A stretch of 64,000 bases of DNA from Desulfurispora thermophila DSM 16022 (GCF_000376385.1 NZ_AQWN01000001.1:104762-168761); one strand, 5' to 3'. Counted from the first letter of the stretch, positions 35,220 through 45,763 are shown. Made by a program: numbers and translations. Notes: generated by a model not told the origin, from the sequence alone.

Positions 35220-36008
35220 TTGCTGGCACACCGTGTCTTAAGTGCTCTGGTTGGCATACCGCTCGTGCTGTGGGCTGTTTGGCAGGGAGGTCTCTTCTTG
35301 CTGCTCCTTTTGGGGCTATTGATGCTGTTGGCGGCCGGGGAATTTGTTGCCTTAAGCCGCGGCTGGGGTGCTACCTTAAGCCTTTTCCTGATTTGGCCCG
35401 CACTGGTAGTCTTGTTGTTGGCGGTTTATTACGGGGGTAAACAGCTTTTGCTGCTGGTGTACATACTGCTTCCTTTATTTCTGCTGGCGGTATTTGTCTT
35501 TGTCTATCCGCGCTTTCAGCCGGCAGACATTGCCCTGCACCTGCTGGCGGTATACTATTGCGGCCTGCCTGTGTTTGCCTGGCTGATTCGCCAGTTGCCC
35601 GGCGGCTTGTACTGGCTGCTGCTGCTCTTTCTGGCCGTTTGGGTGGTGGATACGGCGGCTTATTTTGCCGGCCGCAGCCTGGGGCGCCGCAAAATGGCAC
35701 CCAATTTGAGCCCCGGTAAAACCTGGACCGGTTTTATCGGCGGGCTGGCCGGTAGTGCTGCGCTGGCCATGGTTTTCGGACATTATGTTAACAGCCTGCC
35801 GGCAGTTGGCGTGTGGAGCGTGGCGCTGCTCACAGGCTTGTTGGCACCCCTGGGTGACCTGGTGGAGTCCGGTTTGAAAAGAACGGCCGGGCAAAAGGAT
35901 GCCGGCGGCTTGATCCCCGGCCATGGCGGTGTGCTGGACCGCTTTGACAGCTTGCTCTATACGGCACCATTGGTATACCTGCTGGTGGCCCATAGTATAA
36001 TAACCTGA
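35220..36008 (+). CDS. cdsA: Phosphatidate cytidylyltransferase
   Basis: Integral membrane enzyme that makes CDP-diacylglycerol from phosphatidic acid and CTP. The 262-aa protein has about eight hydrophobic helices and the CdsA signature near the C-terminus (SGLKRTAGQKDAGGLIPGHG, then GVLDRFDS). The TTG start directly follows the uppS stop, with GGGGGT inside the uppS end as ribosome binding site. Its product feeds PgsA, encoded at 59.5 kb. Confidence 0.95.
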   Translation: MLAHRVLSALVGIPLVLWAVWQGGLFLLLLLGLLMLLAAGEFVALSRGWGATLSLFLIWPALVVLLLAVYYGGKQLLLLVYILLPLFLLAVFVFVYPRFQPADIALHLLAVYYCGLPVFAWLIRQLPGGLYWLLLLFLAVWVVDTAAYFAGRSLGRRKMAPNLSPGKTWTGFIGGLAGSAALAMVFGHYVNSLPAVGVWSVALLTGLLAPLGDLVESGLKRTAGQKDAGGLIPGHGGVLDRFDSLLYTAPLVYLLVAHSIIT

Positions 36009-36018
36009 GGTGAAGTTT

Positions 36019-37095
36019 TTGCGTTCCCTGGTTAAGTTTGTCCTGGCAGTTGTAACTGCCCTGGCCCTGTTTTATGTCAGCAGCAAATATTTTTTGCCCG
36101 AACTGCTACGGGTGCTGCACATTATCACCGGTTTGCTGCTGCCCTTTATTGCCGCTCTGGTTCTGGCCGTCTTTATGGAACCGCTGGTGAAAATATTTGT
36201 GGAGCGTTTGCGATTTAAGCGGGCCTGGGCGTCCATATTGACCATGCTCCTGGTGCTGGGCATTATGCTGTTTTTGCTGGCCCTGCTGGTGACCAGACTG
36301 GTGGTGGAGTTGATTGACCTTTCTGTCACTCTGCCCCGCTATGTGGATCCGGCGCAGCGCTTTTTGCAGCAGACGCTGGAACAGGGACGCTTTTACTATT
36401 TTAAGCTGCCGGCTGCGGTTACTGATACGCTGCAGAGCAGCATGCAGTTTGTTACCGCCAAGGTGGCAGCGTTGGCCGCCGGGGCGGCCAACGGGCTGCT
36501 GTCTGCAGTTTCGGCTCTTCCTTCCCTGATCCTGGGTATAATTGTGACTTTGATTGCTACATACTTCTTGCTGCGTGACCGGCACGCCATTGTCTTGTTC
36601 TGGCTTAGCACCGTGCCGGCCCCCTGGGGCAAGCGGGTGCTGGAAGTGGTGCAGGATGTGAGCAGCGCTTTTCTGGCCTATGTGCGGGCCCAGCTGATGC
36701 TGATCTCTTTCACCACCCTGCAGGCCATTGTGGGGCTCTATATCATCGGGGCCAAGTATGCCCTGACCATCGGGCTCGTGCTGGGTTTTCTGGACTTGAT
36801 TCCGGTATTGGGTCCGGCCACCTTGCTCATTCCCTGGGGAATCTGGTCCATTATTTCCGGTCAGATTGCCTTCGGCATCAAACTGATCGTGCTGTACCTG
36901 CTGCTGTGGCTGGTACGCCAGCTGCTGGAGGCCCGCGTGGTGGCCGGCAATATGGGCCTGCACCCCCTGGCCGTCCTGCTGGCCATGTATGCGGGTTTGC
37001 GCCTGTTGGGCGTGGCCGGGCTGGTCCTGGGGCCCATCAGCATTATCGCTCTGCAGGCGGTTTACAGGTCCTGGGTCAAGCACCGCCAGATATAG
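36019..37095 (+). CDS. AI-2E/YtvI-family sporulation integral membrane protein
   Basis: 358-aa polytopic membrane protein of the AI-2E transporter superfamily, closest in form to YtvI, which is associated with sporulation in Bacillus. Hydrophobic helices occur in the family's arrangement, including the conserved PVLGPATLLIPWGIWS segment (about 255-270). The TTG at 36019 lies 8 nt after GAGG; a GTG at 36010 overlaps that site. It sits between cdsA and dxr and is likely cotranscribed. Transport substrate unknown. Confidence 0.85.
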   Translation: MRSLVKFVLAVVTALALFYVSSKYFLPELLRVLHIITGLLLPFIAALVLAVFMEPLVKIFVERLRFKRAWASILTMLLVLGIMLFLLALLVTRLVVELIDLSVTLPRYVDPAQRFLQQTLEQGRFYYFKLPAAVTDTLQSSMQFVTAKVAALAAGAANGLLSAVSALPSLILGIIVTLIATYFLLRDRHAIVLFWLSTVPAPWGKRVLEVVQDVSSAFLAYVRAQLMLISFTTLQAIVGLYIIGAKYALTIGLVLGFLDLIPVLGPATLLIPWGIWSIISGQIAFGIKLIVLYLLLWLVRQLLEARVVAGNMGLHPLAVLLAMYAGLRLLGVAGLVLGPISIIALQAVYRSWVKHRQI

Positions 37096-37121
37096 AATTC
37101 TTCACAAAGGAGTGGCTGGAA

Positions 37122-38282
37122 ATTAAACGGCTGGCAATTATAGGTAGTACGGGATCCATTGGCCGGCAGGCTCTGGAAGTCGTGGCCGGGCACCGGGACA
37201 AGTATCAGGTGGTGGCTCTGGCGGCCGGGCAAAACTGGACCTTGCTGTTGGAACAAATAGTGGCCCATCGCCCGCAGTTGGTGTCAGTTGCTACAGAACA
37301 GGCGGCCAGACGGCTGGGCGAGAGCCTGCCGCCTGGAATAAAAACCGAAATATACTGGGGTGAGGAGGGCTTGCTGGCTGTAGCCACCTGTCCGGAGGCC
37401 CAGGTCGTCCTGACCGCAGTGCCGGGCATTCTGGGGCTTTCCCCCACGCTGGCCGCCATCAACCGGGGAAAGGATATTGCGCTGGCCAACAAGGAGACTC
37501 TGGTGGCTGCCGGTTCACTGGTCATGGAATGGGCCCGGCGACAGGGGGTGGCCATTTTGCCTGTCGACAGTGAGCATTCGGCGATCTGGCAATGTCTGGA
37601 TCAAAAGCCCGCCGGATCGGTAGCCGGAATCATCTTAACCGCTTCGGGAGGTCCTTTCCGGCGTTCGAATATAGACTTAAATCTGGTGACGCCGGAAATG
37701 GCTTTAAACCATCCCAACTGGCGCATGGGCAAAAAAGTGACGGTGGATTCGGCCACTCTTTTCAACAAGGGCCTGGAGGTCATTGAGGCCCACTGGCTTT
37801 TTGGTTTGGACTATCAACAGATCGAGGTTGTCATTCATCCCCAGAGCATTATTCACTCGCTGGTGAAGTTCATAGATGGCAGTGTGTTAGCCCAGCTCGG
37901 CCTGCCCGATATGCGGGTGCCCATTGCCTATGCTCTGAGCTACCCCGAGCGTTTGCCCGGAGTAAGTCCACCGCCTGATTTTTACCACCTGGGCAACTTG
38001 ACTTTTGAAGCGCCGGACCGGGTTCGTTTCCCCATGCTGGATCTGGCTTACCGGGCCGGGCGGGAGGGGGGAAGTTGTCCCACCCTGCTCAATGCCGCCA
38101 ATGAAGTCGCCGTAGAGCAATTTCTAGCCGGACGGATCCGGTTTACCGATATTTTCCGGGTAGCCAGCCAGGTGCTGGAAAGGATTCCGTCCCAGCCGGT
38201 TTCTTCCCTGGAAGACGTTTTGCTGGCCGACGACCAGGCCAGAAAAAAAGCGGGAGAATTGATCAGCTCAATTAAGCATTGA
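37122..38282 (+). CDS. dxr: 1-deoxy-D-xylulose 5-phosphate reductoisomerase (apparent ATT start)
   Basis: NADPH-dependent enzyme that makes 2-C-methylerythritol 4-phosphate, committing carbon to the non-mevalonate isoprenoid route. The 386-aa protein from 37122 starts KRLAIIGSTGSIG, has DSEHSAIWQ and the EGG-type loop region, and the NKKG-type motif FNKGLEVIEAHWLF. Its N-terminus aligns with the usual MKRLAILGSTGSIG, but the codon in the Met position is ATT, 9 nt after AAAGGAG. No in-frame ATG, GTG or TTG is found near it. CTG at 37116 is a less well spaced alternative. rseP follows in the same operon. Confidence 0.93.
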   Translation: MKRLAIIGSTGSIGRQALEVVAGHRDKYQVVALAAGQNWTLLLEQIVAHRPQLVSVATEQAARRLGESLPPGIKTEIYWGEEGLLAVATCPEAQVVLTAVPGILGLSPTLAAINRGKDIALANKETLVAAGSLVMEWARRQGVAILPVDSEHSAIWQCLDQKPAGSVAGIILTASGGPFRRSNIDLNLVTPEMALNHPNWRMGKKVTVDSATLFNKGLEVIEAHWLFGLDYQQIEVVIHPQSIIHSLVKFIDGSVLAQLGLPDMRVPIAYALSYPERLPGVSPPPDFYHLGNLTFEAPDRVRFPMLDLAYRAGREGGSCPTLLNAANEVAVEQFLAGRIRFTDIFRVASQVLERIPSQPVSSLEDVLLADDQARKKAGELISSIKH

Positions 38283-38295
38283 GAGGAGTTATTCT

Positions 38296-39309
38296 ATGCA
38301 AACCTTCTGGGCCTCGGTAATTGTTTTTGGTCTGCTGATTTTCTTCCACGAACTGGGCCACTTTGCCATTGCCAAGCTGGTGGGCATCAAGGTGCAGGAG
38401 TTCAGCCTGGGGTTCGGGCCCCGCCTGCTGGGGTTAAAATGGGGAGAAACGGCTTACAATCTGCGTTTGCTGCCACTGGGCGGTTTTGTGCGCATGGCCG
38501 GCATGGACCCGGAAGAGGACGAGGATGAGCGGGGCTTTAACAAAAAGACCGTTGGACAGCGCGTTGGGGTTATTTTTGCCGGTCCCCTGATGAACTTTTT
38601 GCTGGCTGTGGGGCTTCTGGCCGTGCTGTTTATGGTTCAGGGCGTGCCTGTGCCTACCACGCAGGTGGAGACTGTGTGGCCCGGGCGACCGGCGGAAAAA
38701 GCCGGCTTTGTGACCGGGGACAGGATAGTGGCGGTGGACGGTCGTATCGTACAGGAATGGCAGGATGTTTCCGAACTGATCAGCCGGCGGCCCGGTGAGC
38801 AGCTGGCCGTGCGGGTGGAAAGGCAGGGCCGGGAGATCACCCTGCTGGTTACGCCCGAGGCCGATGAGCGCGGGCGGGGGAAAATTGGCATTTCGCCCCG
38901 CCAGGTGCAAAAGAGCCTGTCTCTCCCGGCCGCCTGCTGGATGGGCGTGAAATACACATTGCAGGTTACCGGGCTGATCATTATATTTATCGGCCACATG
39001 ATTACGGGTCAGGCGCCCCCCGACCTGGGTGGTCCGGTGCGCGTGGTGGCCGAAATTGGCAAAGCGGCCAGGATGGGTGTGAGCCACCTTGTGCAGTTGG
39101 CTGCCTTCTTGTCCATCAACCTGGGCCTTTTCAACCTTTTCCCCATTCCGGCCCTGGACGGCAGCCGGATTATGTTCCTGCTGTTGGAGAAACTGCGGGG
39201 TCGTCCGGTGGACCCGCGCAAAGAGAATTTCATTCATCTGGTGGGGTTCGGTTTATTATTGCTCCTGATTGTGGTTATAACTTATAACGATATTCTGCAG
39301 CTGATGTAG
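38296..39309 (+). CDS. rseP: RseP/RasP-family site-2 zinc metalloprotease
   Basis: Intramembrane protease that cleaves anti-sigma factors and signal-peptide remnants. The 337-aa protein has the HELGH zinc motif in the first helix (FFHELGHF, about 17-24), a PDZ domain (about 115-190) and the second catalytic motif NLFPIPALDGSR near residue 280, plus four membrane helices. It starts 13 nt after dxr, the standard position in Gram-positive and many other bacteria. Confidence 0.96.
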   Translation: MQTFWASVIVFGLLIFFHELGHFAIAKLVGIKVQEFSLGFGPRLLGLKWGETAYNLRLLPLGGFVRMAGMDPEEDEDERGFNKKTVGQRVGVIFAGPLMNFLLAVGLLAVLFMVQGVPVPTTQVETVWPGRPAEKAGFVTGDRIVAVDGRIVQEWQDVSELISRRPGEQLAVRVERQGREITLLVTPEADERGRGKIGISPRQVQKSLSLPAACWMGVKYTLQVTGLIIIFIGHMITGQAPPDLGGPVRVVAEIGKAARMGVSHLVQLAAFLSINLGLFNLFPIPALDGSRIMFLLLEKLRGRPVDPRKENFIHLVGFGLLLLLIVVITYNDILQLM

Positions 39310-39347
39310 GGCCGGGGTTGCCCTGCCGGCGGGGAGTAGATGCTTAA

Positions 39348-40412
39348 GTGATTGTTCGTAAAAAGACGCGGCGCATTTATGTGGGTAACGTGCCCATCGG
39401 GGATGGTGCTCCCATTGCCGTGCAGTCCATGACCAATACCGATACGCGCAATGTGCCGGCTACTCTGGCCCAGATAGCCGAACTGGCCGGTGCGGGGTGC
39501 GAGATCATTCGGGTGGCGGTGCCCGATCGCGAGGCGGCTTTGGCTCTGAGGGAAATAAAAAAGGCCAGCCCGCTACCCATAATCGCCGATATTCACTTTG
39601 ATTACCGGTTGGCTCTGGCTGCGCTGGAGGCCGGGGTGGACGGTCTGCGGATCAACCCGGGCAATATCGGTGGCCGCTCCAAGGTGCGGGAAGTGGTGGT
39701 GGCGGCCCGGGAGAGGCGGGTGCCCGTCCGCATCGGGGTTAACGCCGGCTCTCTGGAGAAAGAGCTTCTGGAACGCTACGGGGGACCGGCGCCGCAGGCC
39801 ATGTTGGAGAGCGCTTTGCGCCATGTAGCCATGCTGGAAGAGCACGGTTACGACCAGATTAAGATATCCCTCAAAGCTTCCGACGTGCCGCTGATGCTGG
39901 AAGCCTATCGCCTGCTGGCGGAAAAGGTGGATTACCCGCTGCACATTGGTGTGACCGAGGCCGGGACCGTGAGGTCAGGTCTGGTCAAGTCGGCGGTGGG
40001 CATCGGCGCGTTGCTGGCCCAGGGCATAGGTGACACTGTGCGCGTGTCGCTCACCGGCCACCCGGTGCACGAAGTGAAAGCAGCCTATGATATTCTGGGA
40101 GCGCTGGGCTTGCGCCGGCGGGGTGTGGAATTAATCAGTTGCCCAACCTGTGGTCGTACTCAAGTAGACATCATTTCTCTGGCCGAGCAGGTGGAGGAAA
40201 GGCTAAAGCACATCACCCGGCCGTTGAAAGTGGCCGTGATGGGTTGTGTGGTTAACGGGCCGGGTGAGGCCAGGCAGGCCGATGTGGGCATTGCCGGGGG
40301 CAAAGGCCAGGGGCTGATTTTCCGGCAGGGTCGTATCCTGCGCAAAGTGCCGGAGGAGCGATTGTTGGACGAACTGTTGCGCGAAGTGGAAGCAATTTTA
40401 CATGAAGAGTGA
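39348..40412 (+). CDS. ispG: 4-hydroxy-3-methylbut-2-en-1-yl diphosphate synthase IspG
   Basis: [4Fe-4S] enzyme of the non-mevalonate pathway that reductively opens the cyclic diphosphate to HMBPP. The 354-aa protein has the TIM-barrel segment ([13 protein letters not shown] at the N-terminus) and the cluster ligands in SCPTCGRTQ and GCVVNGPGE. Its electrons usually come from ferredoxin or flavodoxin; a ferredoxin gene lies 5 kb upstream in the same gene block. The start GTG at 39348 follows GGGGAG at 11 nt. Confidence 0.97.
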   Translation: MIVRKKTRRIYVGNVPIGDGAPIAVQSMTNTDTRNVPATLAQIAELAGAGCEIIRVAVPDREAALALREIKKASPLPIIADIHFDYRLALAALEAGVDGLRINPGNIGGRSKVREVVVAARERRVPVRIGVNAGSLEKELLERYGGPAPQAMLESALRHVAMLEEHGYDQIKISLKASDVPLMLEAYRLLAEKVDYPLHIGVTEAGTVRSGLVKSAVGIGALLAQGIGDTVRVSLTGHPVHEVKAAYDILGALGLRRRGVELISCPTCGRTQVDIISLAEQVEERLKHITRPLKVAVMGCVVNGPGEARQADVGIAGGKGQGLIFRQGRILRKVPEERLLDELLREVEAILHEE

Positions 40413-40431
40413 TGACGGGGGGTTTGGAACA

Positions 40432-42141
40432 TTGCGCGTATCCCAGATGCTTGTGCCAACTTTACGTGAAGTACCGGCCGAGGCCGAAGTAGTCAGCCAC
40501 AAACTGATGTTGCGGGCCGGATTTATCCGCAAATCGGCTTCCGGCGTTTATACCCTTTTGCCCCTGGCCTGGCGGGTAGTGAAGAAAATTGAGCAAATTA
40601 TCCGGGAAGAGATGGACCGGCAGGGAGGGCAGGAAATTATGCTGCCCATTATTCAACCGGCCGAGCTCTGGCTGGAGTCGGGGCGCTGGCATGTATACGG
40701 TCCTGAACTTTTCCGGTTGAAGGACAGGCACGGGCGGGATTTCTGCCTGGGGCCCACACACGAAGAGATCATTACCGATTTGGTGCGGGGTGAAGTGCGC
40801 TCCTACAAGCAGTTGCCCCTTTTGCTCTACCAGATCCAGAACAAGTACCGGGATGAGCGGCGGCCTCGCTTTGGTTTGCTGCGCGGCCGGGAATTTATCA
40901 TGAAAGACCTGTACTCCTTCGACCGGGACGAAGCCGGGTTGGACACCAGTTATCAAAAGATGTACGAGGCTTACACCAACACCTTTACCCGCTGTGGCCT
41001 CAAATTCCGGCCGGTGGAGGCCGATTCCGGGGCCATAGGCGGCAACAACACCCACGAGTTCATGGTGCTGGCCGAGGCCGGAGAGGCCACCATTGTTTTC
41101 TGCCCGGAGGATAGCTGTGGTTATGCGGCCAACGTGGAACGGGCCGCGAGCCCGGCCCGGCAGCTGGCGGCAGGACAACCCCGAGAACTTGAGCTGGTGG
41201 ACACGCCCGGGCAGAAGAGTGCGGCCGATGTGGCTGCTTTTCTGGGTGTCGAGTCCTGGCGGGTGATCAAAACGCTGCTCTACCGCACGGAGCGCGGGCT
41301 GGTGGCCGCCCTGGTCTGCGGCGACCGCGATGTTAATGAAGTTAAGCTGCAAAAGGCTCTGGATGTGCTCAATCTGGAACTGGCCGGGGCGGAAGAAGTG
41401 CAGGCCGCCTGCGGGGTGTTGCCGGGTTTTGTGGGTCCACTGGGGCTTTCCAATATGGTGCTGGTGGCCGATGAAGAGGTAATGCAGCTGCAGGATGCCG
41501 TGTCCGGTGCCAACCAGGTGGATAGGCACTACCGGCATGTCTGTCCCGGGCGGGATTTCATACCTCAACTGGTCACCGATTTGCGCCTGGTGCAGGCTGC
41601 CGACCCCTGCCCGCGCTGTGGCCGTCCGCTGGAAGAGGCCAGGGGTATTGAAGTGGGACAGATCTTTAAACTGGGCACCAAGTACAGCAAAGCTCTGGGT
41701 GCTACCTACCTGGATGAAAACGGTCAGACCAGGGAAATTGTGATGGGCTGTTACGGCATAGGGGTTACCCGCACCATGGCTGCGGCTATCGAGCAAAACC
41801 ACGATGCCGACGGGATCATCTGGCCGGCAGCCATTGCCCCTTACCATGTGATTGTGGTACCGGTGAACAGCAAGGACACCGCCCAGATGTCCCTGGCGGA
41901 AGATATCTACCGGCAATTGGCGCAGGCCGGGGTGGAAGTGGTGCTGGACGACCGTCCTGAACGGCCTGGCGTGAAATTTAAAGATGCCGACCTGGTGGGT
42001 TACCCACTGCGCATTACCGTTGGAGCCAAAGCGGTGGAAAGCGGGCAGGTTGAGCTGAAAGTGCGGCGCAGCGGCGAAAGTGAGCTGGTTCCTGTGGCCG
42101 GCCTGACGGAGCGGGTCAAAGAGTGGCTTATGCAGCTATAA
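40432..42141 (+). CDS. proS: Prolyl-tRNA synthetase (bacterial type with editing insertion)
   Basis: Class II aminoacyl-tRNA synthetase. From the TTG at 40432, 9 nt after GGGGGG, the 569-aa protein begins [20 protein letters not shown], like most bacterial ProS. Class II motifs are seen as [15 protein letters not shown] and [16 protein letters not shown], and the central INS editing domain (about 225-400) is present. The anticodon-binding domain lies at the C-terminus ([20 protein letters not shown]). polC, often next in Firmicutes, is absent here. Confidence 0.96.
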   Translation: MRVSQMLVPTLREVPAEAEVVSHKLMLRAGFIRKSASGVYTLLPLAWRVVKKIEQIIREEMDRQGGQEIMLPIIQPAELWLESGRWHVYGPELFRLKDRHGRDFCLGPTHEEIITDLVRGEVRSYKQLPLLLYQIQNKYRDERRPRFGLLRGREFIMKDLYSFDRDEAGLDTSYQKMYEAYTNTFTRCGLKFRPVEADSGAIGGNNTHEFMVLAEAGEATIVFCPEDSCGYAANVERAASPARQLAAGQPRELELVDTPGQKSAADVAAFLGVESWRVIKTLLYRTERGLVAALVCGDRDVNEVKLQKALDVLNLELAGAEEVQAACGVLPGFVGPLGLSNMVLVADEEVMQLQDAVSGANQVDRHYRHVCPGRDFIPQLVTDLRLVQAADPCPRCGRPLEEARGIEVGQIFKLGTKYSKALGATYLDENGQTREIVMGCYGIGVTRTMAAAIEQNHDADGIIWPAAIAPYHVIVVPVNSKDTAQMSLAEDIYRQLAQAGVEVVLDDRPERPGVKFKDADLVGYPLRITVGAKAVESGQVELKVRRSGESELVPVAGLTERVKEWLMQL

Positions 42142-43307
42142 CAAATATGGCGCCGGACACAATAGTCATCCTTTCGGTGAGCGCCGGTACCGGCCACATG
42201 CAGGCGGCGCGGGCGGTAGAACTGGCCGTGCGGGAGAAGTTGCCCGCCACCCGGGTGGTGACCCTGGACACATTCAAGTACACCACCCCCCTGCTGGAGA
42301 AGTTGATCCTGGGCACCTACATGGAAATGCTCAAGGTGACACCGCAGCTATACGGTTATCTCTACCAGCAAGCAGAGCGGGGTCGGTTGCTGGCCGGAGC
42401 GGCCAAGCAGGAATTCAACCGTTTGTTAAACAGGTTTACGGCCGGCAAGCTGATCAGTTTGATTGAGAGTTTAAAGCCCGGCATCATCCTGTGCACACAT
42501 CCGTTTCCCCTGGGTGTTATGGATTCTTTGCGGGCGGCCGGTAAGCTCTCTGATTGTTTGCTGGCCGGGGTCATTACTGACTATACGGTACACGCTTACT
42601 GGGTTTTTGAGCACGTGGACATGTACATTGTGGGGGCGCCCGAGTTGGTGGAGGAGTTCGCCGCTTTCGGTATTGACAGCCGGGTGGTACAACCGGTAGG
42701 CATTCCTGTACTGCCGGCATTTGCCCATTTGCCGGACAAATTGGCAGCCAGGGCGGCACTGGGGTTAAGTACCGGGTTGCCGGTTATGCTGCTCATGGGT
42801 GGTGGCCTGGGTATGGGTGCTTTGAGCGAAGTGGCCACCTTGCTGGGCAACGCAGATTTACCCTGCCAGATAGTTTGTATCGCGGGCCGTAATGTGGCGC
42901 TGGAGGAAAAAATCTCCCATCTGGCGGCCGGCTTTCGCCAGCCGACGCGCGTGGTCGGTTATACCGACCAGGTGCCACTTTTCATGGCGGCCAGCGATAT
43001 ATTAATCAGCAAAGCGGGTGGGCTCACCTGTGCCGAGGCGCTGGCCAGCGGTTTGCCCATGGTTGTGGTCAGCCCTCTGCCGGGACAGGAAGAGCGCAAT
43101 GTGCAGTTTTTGGCTACTGTTGGTGCGGCCGTGCATATCAAAAAATTAAGCCACCTCCTGCCCGTGCTGCAGGATATCTTCCGGGTGCCCGATCGTCTGG
43201 CGCGTATGGCGGATGTAGCCAGGCGATACGGCCGTCCCCGGGCGGCTTATGATGGCGTGGAGTGCTTGCTGAAAGGTTATGCCGCCAGGAAGAGTATTGT
43301 CCGGTAA
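42123..43307 (+). CDS. MGDG synthase/UgtP-like glycosyltransferase
   Basis: 394-aa GT-B glycosyltransferase of family GT28. The N-terminal MGDG-synthase-like domain starts [20 protein letters not shown], and the C-terminal domain has [16 protein letters not shown] and [18 protein letters not shown]. Such enzymes transfer glucose or galactose to diacylglycerol to make membrane glycolipids. The start GTG overlaps proS by 19 nt with GGAGC upstream; an ATG at 42147 is also possible. Acceptor and donor are not determined by the sequence. Confidence 0.83.
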   Translation: MAYAAITNMAPDTIVILSVSAGTGHMQAARAVELAVREKLPATRVVTLDTFKYTTPLLEKLILGTYMEMLKVTPQLYGYLYQQAERGRLLAGAAKQEFNRLLNRFTAGKLISLIESLKPGIILCTHPFPLGVMDSLRAAGKLSDCLLAGVITDYTVHAYWVFEHVDMYIVGAPELVEEFAAFGIDSRVVQPVGIPVLPAFAHLPDKLAARAALGLSTGLPVMLLMGGGLGMGALSEVATLLGNADLPCQIVCIAGRNVALEEKISHLAAGFRQPTRVVGYTDQVPLFMAASDILISKAGGLTCAEALASGLPMVVVSPLPGQEERNVQFLATVGAAVHIKKLSHLLPVLQDIFRVPDRLARMADVARRYGRPRAAYDGVECLLKGYAARKSIVR

Positions 43308-43354
43308 AGAGCAGGCGCGGGGTCAGGTTGCCGGTTGGTCGGGAGGGAAGGCGG

Positions 43355-44026
43355 TTGCTCAGTCAGTGGGATATTATCATCCGTCTGGTGCTGGCGGTTG
43401 TCCTGGGCGGGATGATCGGTCTGGAACGGGAACGCCTGCATGTGGGTTTCCGCACCTATTCGGCGGGCTTTCGCACCCATATTCTGGTTTGCCTGGGGGC
43501 GGCTCTGGCCATGGTGGTCTCGGTACAAATCCATTATGAGTTCCGCGGCGACGCGGCGCGCATTGCCGCCCAGGTAGTGAGCGGTATCGGTTTTCTGGGG
43601 GCGGGGGCCATCCTGCGGGAAGGCTTTGTGGTGCGCGGTTTGACTACTGCGGCCAGCCTCTGGGTGGCGGCCAGTATCGGCCTGGCGGTAGGTGGCGGCT
43701 ATTACCTGGCTGCCACTTTGGGTACGCTTTTGGTGTTGTTTGCTCTGGTCATTCTGGGTACTATTGAGGACTATGTGCGCGGCAAGCGCCACCAGGGCAG
43801 ATTGCGGGTGATGCTGGAAAACGATCCGGCTGCCGTGCAGAGGGTGGGTGAGTTGTTGGAGGCAATGGGTGCAACAGTCCGCCATCTGGAAATTCAGCGC
43901 GTCAGCGCGGATTATCAGATGCTGGTACTGGCCCTGCGCCTGCCCGCCGGTATAAATAGAATCGAATTGCTTAACCGCCTGGCCGGTCTGGAGGGCGTTT
44001 GTCGGGTGGAGCACCTCAATGATTAG
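43355..44026 (+). CDS. MgtC/SapB-family membrane protein
   Basis: 223-aa protein with four or five N-terminal helices carrying the MgtC family motif VVLGGMIGLERE and the segment FRTHILVCLGAALAM, followed by a cytoplasmic ACT-like C-terminal domain (about 145-223). MgtC proteins modulate F1Fo ATPase and survival at low Mg2+ in pathogens; in free-living bacteria the function is unclear. The TTG at 43355 lies 7 nt after GGGAGGG; the longer open frame overlaps the previous gene. Confidence 0.85.
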   Translation: MLSQWDIIIRLVLAVVLGGMIGLERERLHVGFRTYSAGFRTHILVCLGAALAMVVSVQIHYEFRGDAARIAAQVVSGIGFLGAGAILREGFVVRGLTTAASLWVAASIGLAVGGGYYLAATLGTLLVLFALVILGTIEDYVRGKRHQGRLRVMLENDPAAVQRVGELLEAMGATVRHLEIQRVSADYQMLVLALRLPAGINRIELLNRLAGLEGVCRVEHLND

Positions 44027-44047
44027 GCTGCACTTGCCAACGCCGGC

Positions 44048-44076
44048 TTGCTATTTGGGTTCTGGTATGTTATACT
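44048..44076 (+). promoter_or_regulatory. Sigma-A promoter of the rimP-nusA-infB operon
   Basis: TTGCTA (44048-44053), a 17-bp spacer and TATACT (44071-44076), about 115 nt before rimP. Confidence 0.75.
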
Positions 44077-44118
44077 ACTCATGGTTTGTGCAAACTGGCG
44101 GAAGTTTGGTCTTACGGC

Positions 44119-44144
44119 AAAGGAGTGGGTAATCCCCACTCTTT
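44119..44144 (+). promoter_or_regulatory. Hairpin in the rimP-nusA leader
   Basis: AAAGGAGTGGG (44119-44129) pairs with CCCACTCTTT (44135-44144) with one bulged G and a TAATC loop. It would be in the 5' untranslated RNA. No adequate U-run follows, so a role in mRNA stability or feedback control by NusA is a guess. Confidence 0.5.
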
Positions 44145-44189
44145 CGTCTTATACTAAATAAAAATTTCAGCCAGTCAGGAGGAAGTTAA

Positions 44190-44651
44190 ATGTCGAAAAA
44201 CAGGGTCGCCGATCTGGTCGGGGAACTGGCCGCGGGGCCGGCAGCACAACTGGGGTTGGAGGTGGTGGATGTCGAGTTTGTAAAGGAAGGGGCGCACTGG
44301 TTTTTGCGCATCTTTATTGATAAGCCCGGGGGGGTAACCCTGGACGATTGTCAGGCGTTTTCCCGTTTAATAGACCCCATGCTGGATGAGGCCGATCCGG
44401 TGCCCCACGCTTACCACCTGCAGGTTTCTTCGCCCGGATTGGACCGGCCCTTGAAGAAAGAAGCCGATTTTCACCGTTTTGCCGGGCGAATGGTGAAAAT
44501 TAGCACCTTTGGGCAACTGGCGGGTAGCAAAAAATTCACCGGTCGTCTATTGGGGATGGATGGGCAGGATGTGTTGCTGGAAACCGAGGGCGGGGTAGTA
44601 AGGCTACCCTGGCAGCAGATTGCCTCCACCCGGCTGGTACCAGAATTCTAA
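44190..44651 (+). CDS. rimP: Ribosome maturation factor RimP
   Basis: Assembly factor for the 30S subunit. The 153-aa two-domain protein has an N-terminal alpha/beta domain (LGLEVVDVEFVKEGAHWFLR) with the conserved QVSSPGLDRPLKK and a C-terminal Sm-like beta-barrel. The ATG follows AGGAGG. It is the first gene of the rimP-nusA-infB operon found in nearly all bacteria. Confidence 0.96.
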   Translation: MSKNRVADLVGELAAGPAAQLGLEVVDVEFVKEGAHWFLRIFIDKPGGVTLDDCQAFSRLIDPMLDEADPVPHAYHLQVSSPGLDRPLKKEADFHRFAGRMVKISTFGQLAGSKKFTGRLLGMDGQDVLLETEGGVVRLPWQQIASTRLVPEF

Positions 44652-44677
44652 CCCGACAGGGGAGGATACAGTTACAA

Positions 44678-45763
44678 ATGAATAGTGAGTTTTTGGAAGC
44701 GCTGAGTGATCTGGAAAAGGAAAAAGGTATCTCCAAGGATATTTTGCTGGAGGCCATTGAACAGGCCCTGCTTTCAGCTTACAAACGCAACTACGGCACT
44801 GCGCAGGCCCGGGTGCATATTGATCGCCTGACGGGTGTATTTAAAGTATATGCTGTGCGCAATGTGGTGGAAGAGGTTACCGACCCCCGGCAGGAGATCT
44901 CCCTGGCGGAGGCCCGGGCCATTGACCCGCGTTATGATATTGGCGATATGGTGGAGTTTGAGGTTACACCGCGGGATTTTGGCCGCATCGCCGCTCAGAC
45001 GGCCAAACAGGTGGTGGTGCAGCGCATTCGGGAAGCCGAACGCAACATTATTTACGAGGAATATGCCAGCCGGGAAGGCGACATCATTTACGGCATGATC
45101 CAGCGGGTGGAGCAAAAGAACGTTTATATCGAGCTGGGTAAGACCGAGGCCATTTTATCCCAGAACGAACAGATGCCCGGCGAGGTTTACAAACCGGGCC
45201 AGAAGATCCGGGCATATATAGTGGAGGTAAGAAAAACCACCAAGGGGCCGCAAATCCTGGTGTCGCGCACCCATCCCGGTTTGCTCAAGCGCCTTCTGGA
45301 GATGGAAGTGCCGGAACTGCAGAGCGGAGAAGTGGAACTGGTGTCCATTGCCCGGGAGGCCGGGTATCGCTCCAAGATTGCCGTTTATTCCCGCGATCCC
45401 AATATAGACCCGGTGGGGGCGTGTGTGGGGCCCCGGGGGGTGCGGGTGCAAAACATTGTGCAGGAACTGAACGGGGAAAAGATTGATATCATCAAGTGGG
45501 ACCCCGACTCCTCCAAGTTCATTGCCGCCGCATTGAGTCCGGCCAAGGTGGTGGCGGTGGAGGTCTGGGAGGAAGAAAAAATCGCCCGGGTAATTGTGCC
45601 CGATTATCAGCTCTCCCTGGCCATTGGTAAGGAAGGGCAAAATGCCCGGCTGGCAGCTAAACTGACTGGCTGGAAAATTGATATCAAGAGCGAGTCGCAA
45701 ATGGAGCAAATCTACAAAGAAGAGGGATACGGAGACTATTACGAGCAGGACTATGCCGAATAG
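44678..45763 (+). CDS. nusA: Transcription termination/antitermination protein NusA
   Basis: RNA polymerase-binding factor for pausing, termination and antitermination. The 361-aa protein has the N-terminal domain (1-130), an S1 domain (about 130-200, [20 protein letters not shown]) and two KH domains (about 205-345, with [14 protein letters not shown] and [20 protein letters not shown]). No C-terminal acidic repeats are present, as usual in Firmicutes. Confidence 0.97.
   Translation: MNSEFLEALSDLEKEKGISKDILLEAIEQALLSAYKRNYGTAQARVHIDRLTGVFKVYAVRNVVEEVTDPRQEISLAEARAIDPRYDIGDMVEFEVTPRDFGRIAAQTAKQVVVQRIREAERNIIYEEYASREGDIIYGMIQRVEQKNVYIELGKTEAILSQNEQMPGEVYKPGQKIRAYIVEVRKTTKGPQILVSRTHPGLLKRLLEMEVPELQSGEVELVSIAREAGYRSKIAVYSRDPNIDPVGACVGPRGVRVQNIVQELNGEKIDIIKWDPDSSKFIAAALSPAKVVAVEVWEEEKIARVIVPDYQLSLAIGKEGQNARLAAKLTGWKIDIKSESQMEQIYKEEGYGDYYEQDYAE

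Noticed and set aside
40462-41916. A 484-codon minus-strand open frame opposite proS
   Set aside because: Antisense shadow of a full-length synthetase.
44119-44144. rimP leader hairpin as an attenuator
   Set aside because: Only three T residues follow the stem, too few for intrinsic termination.
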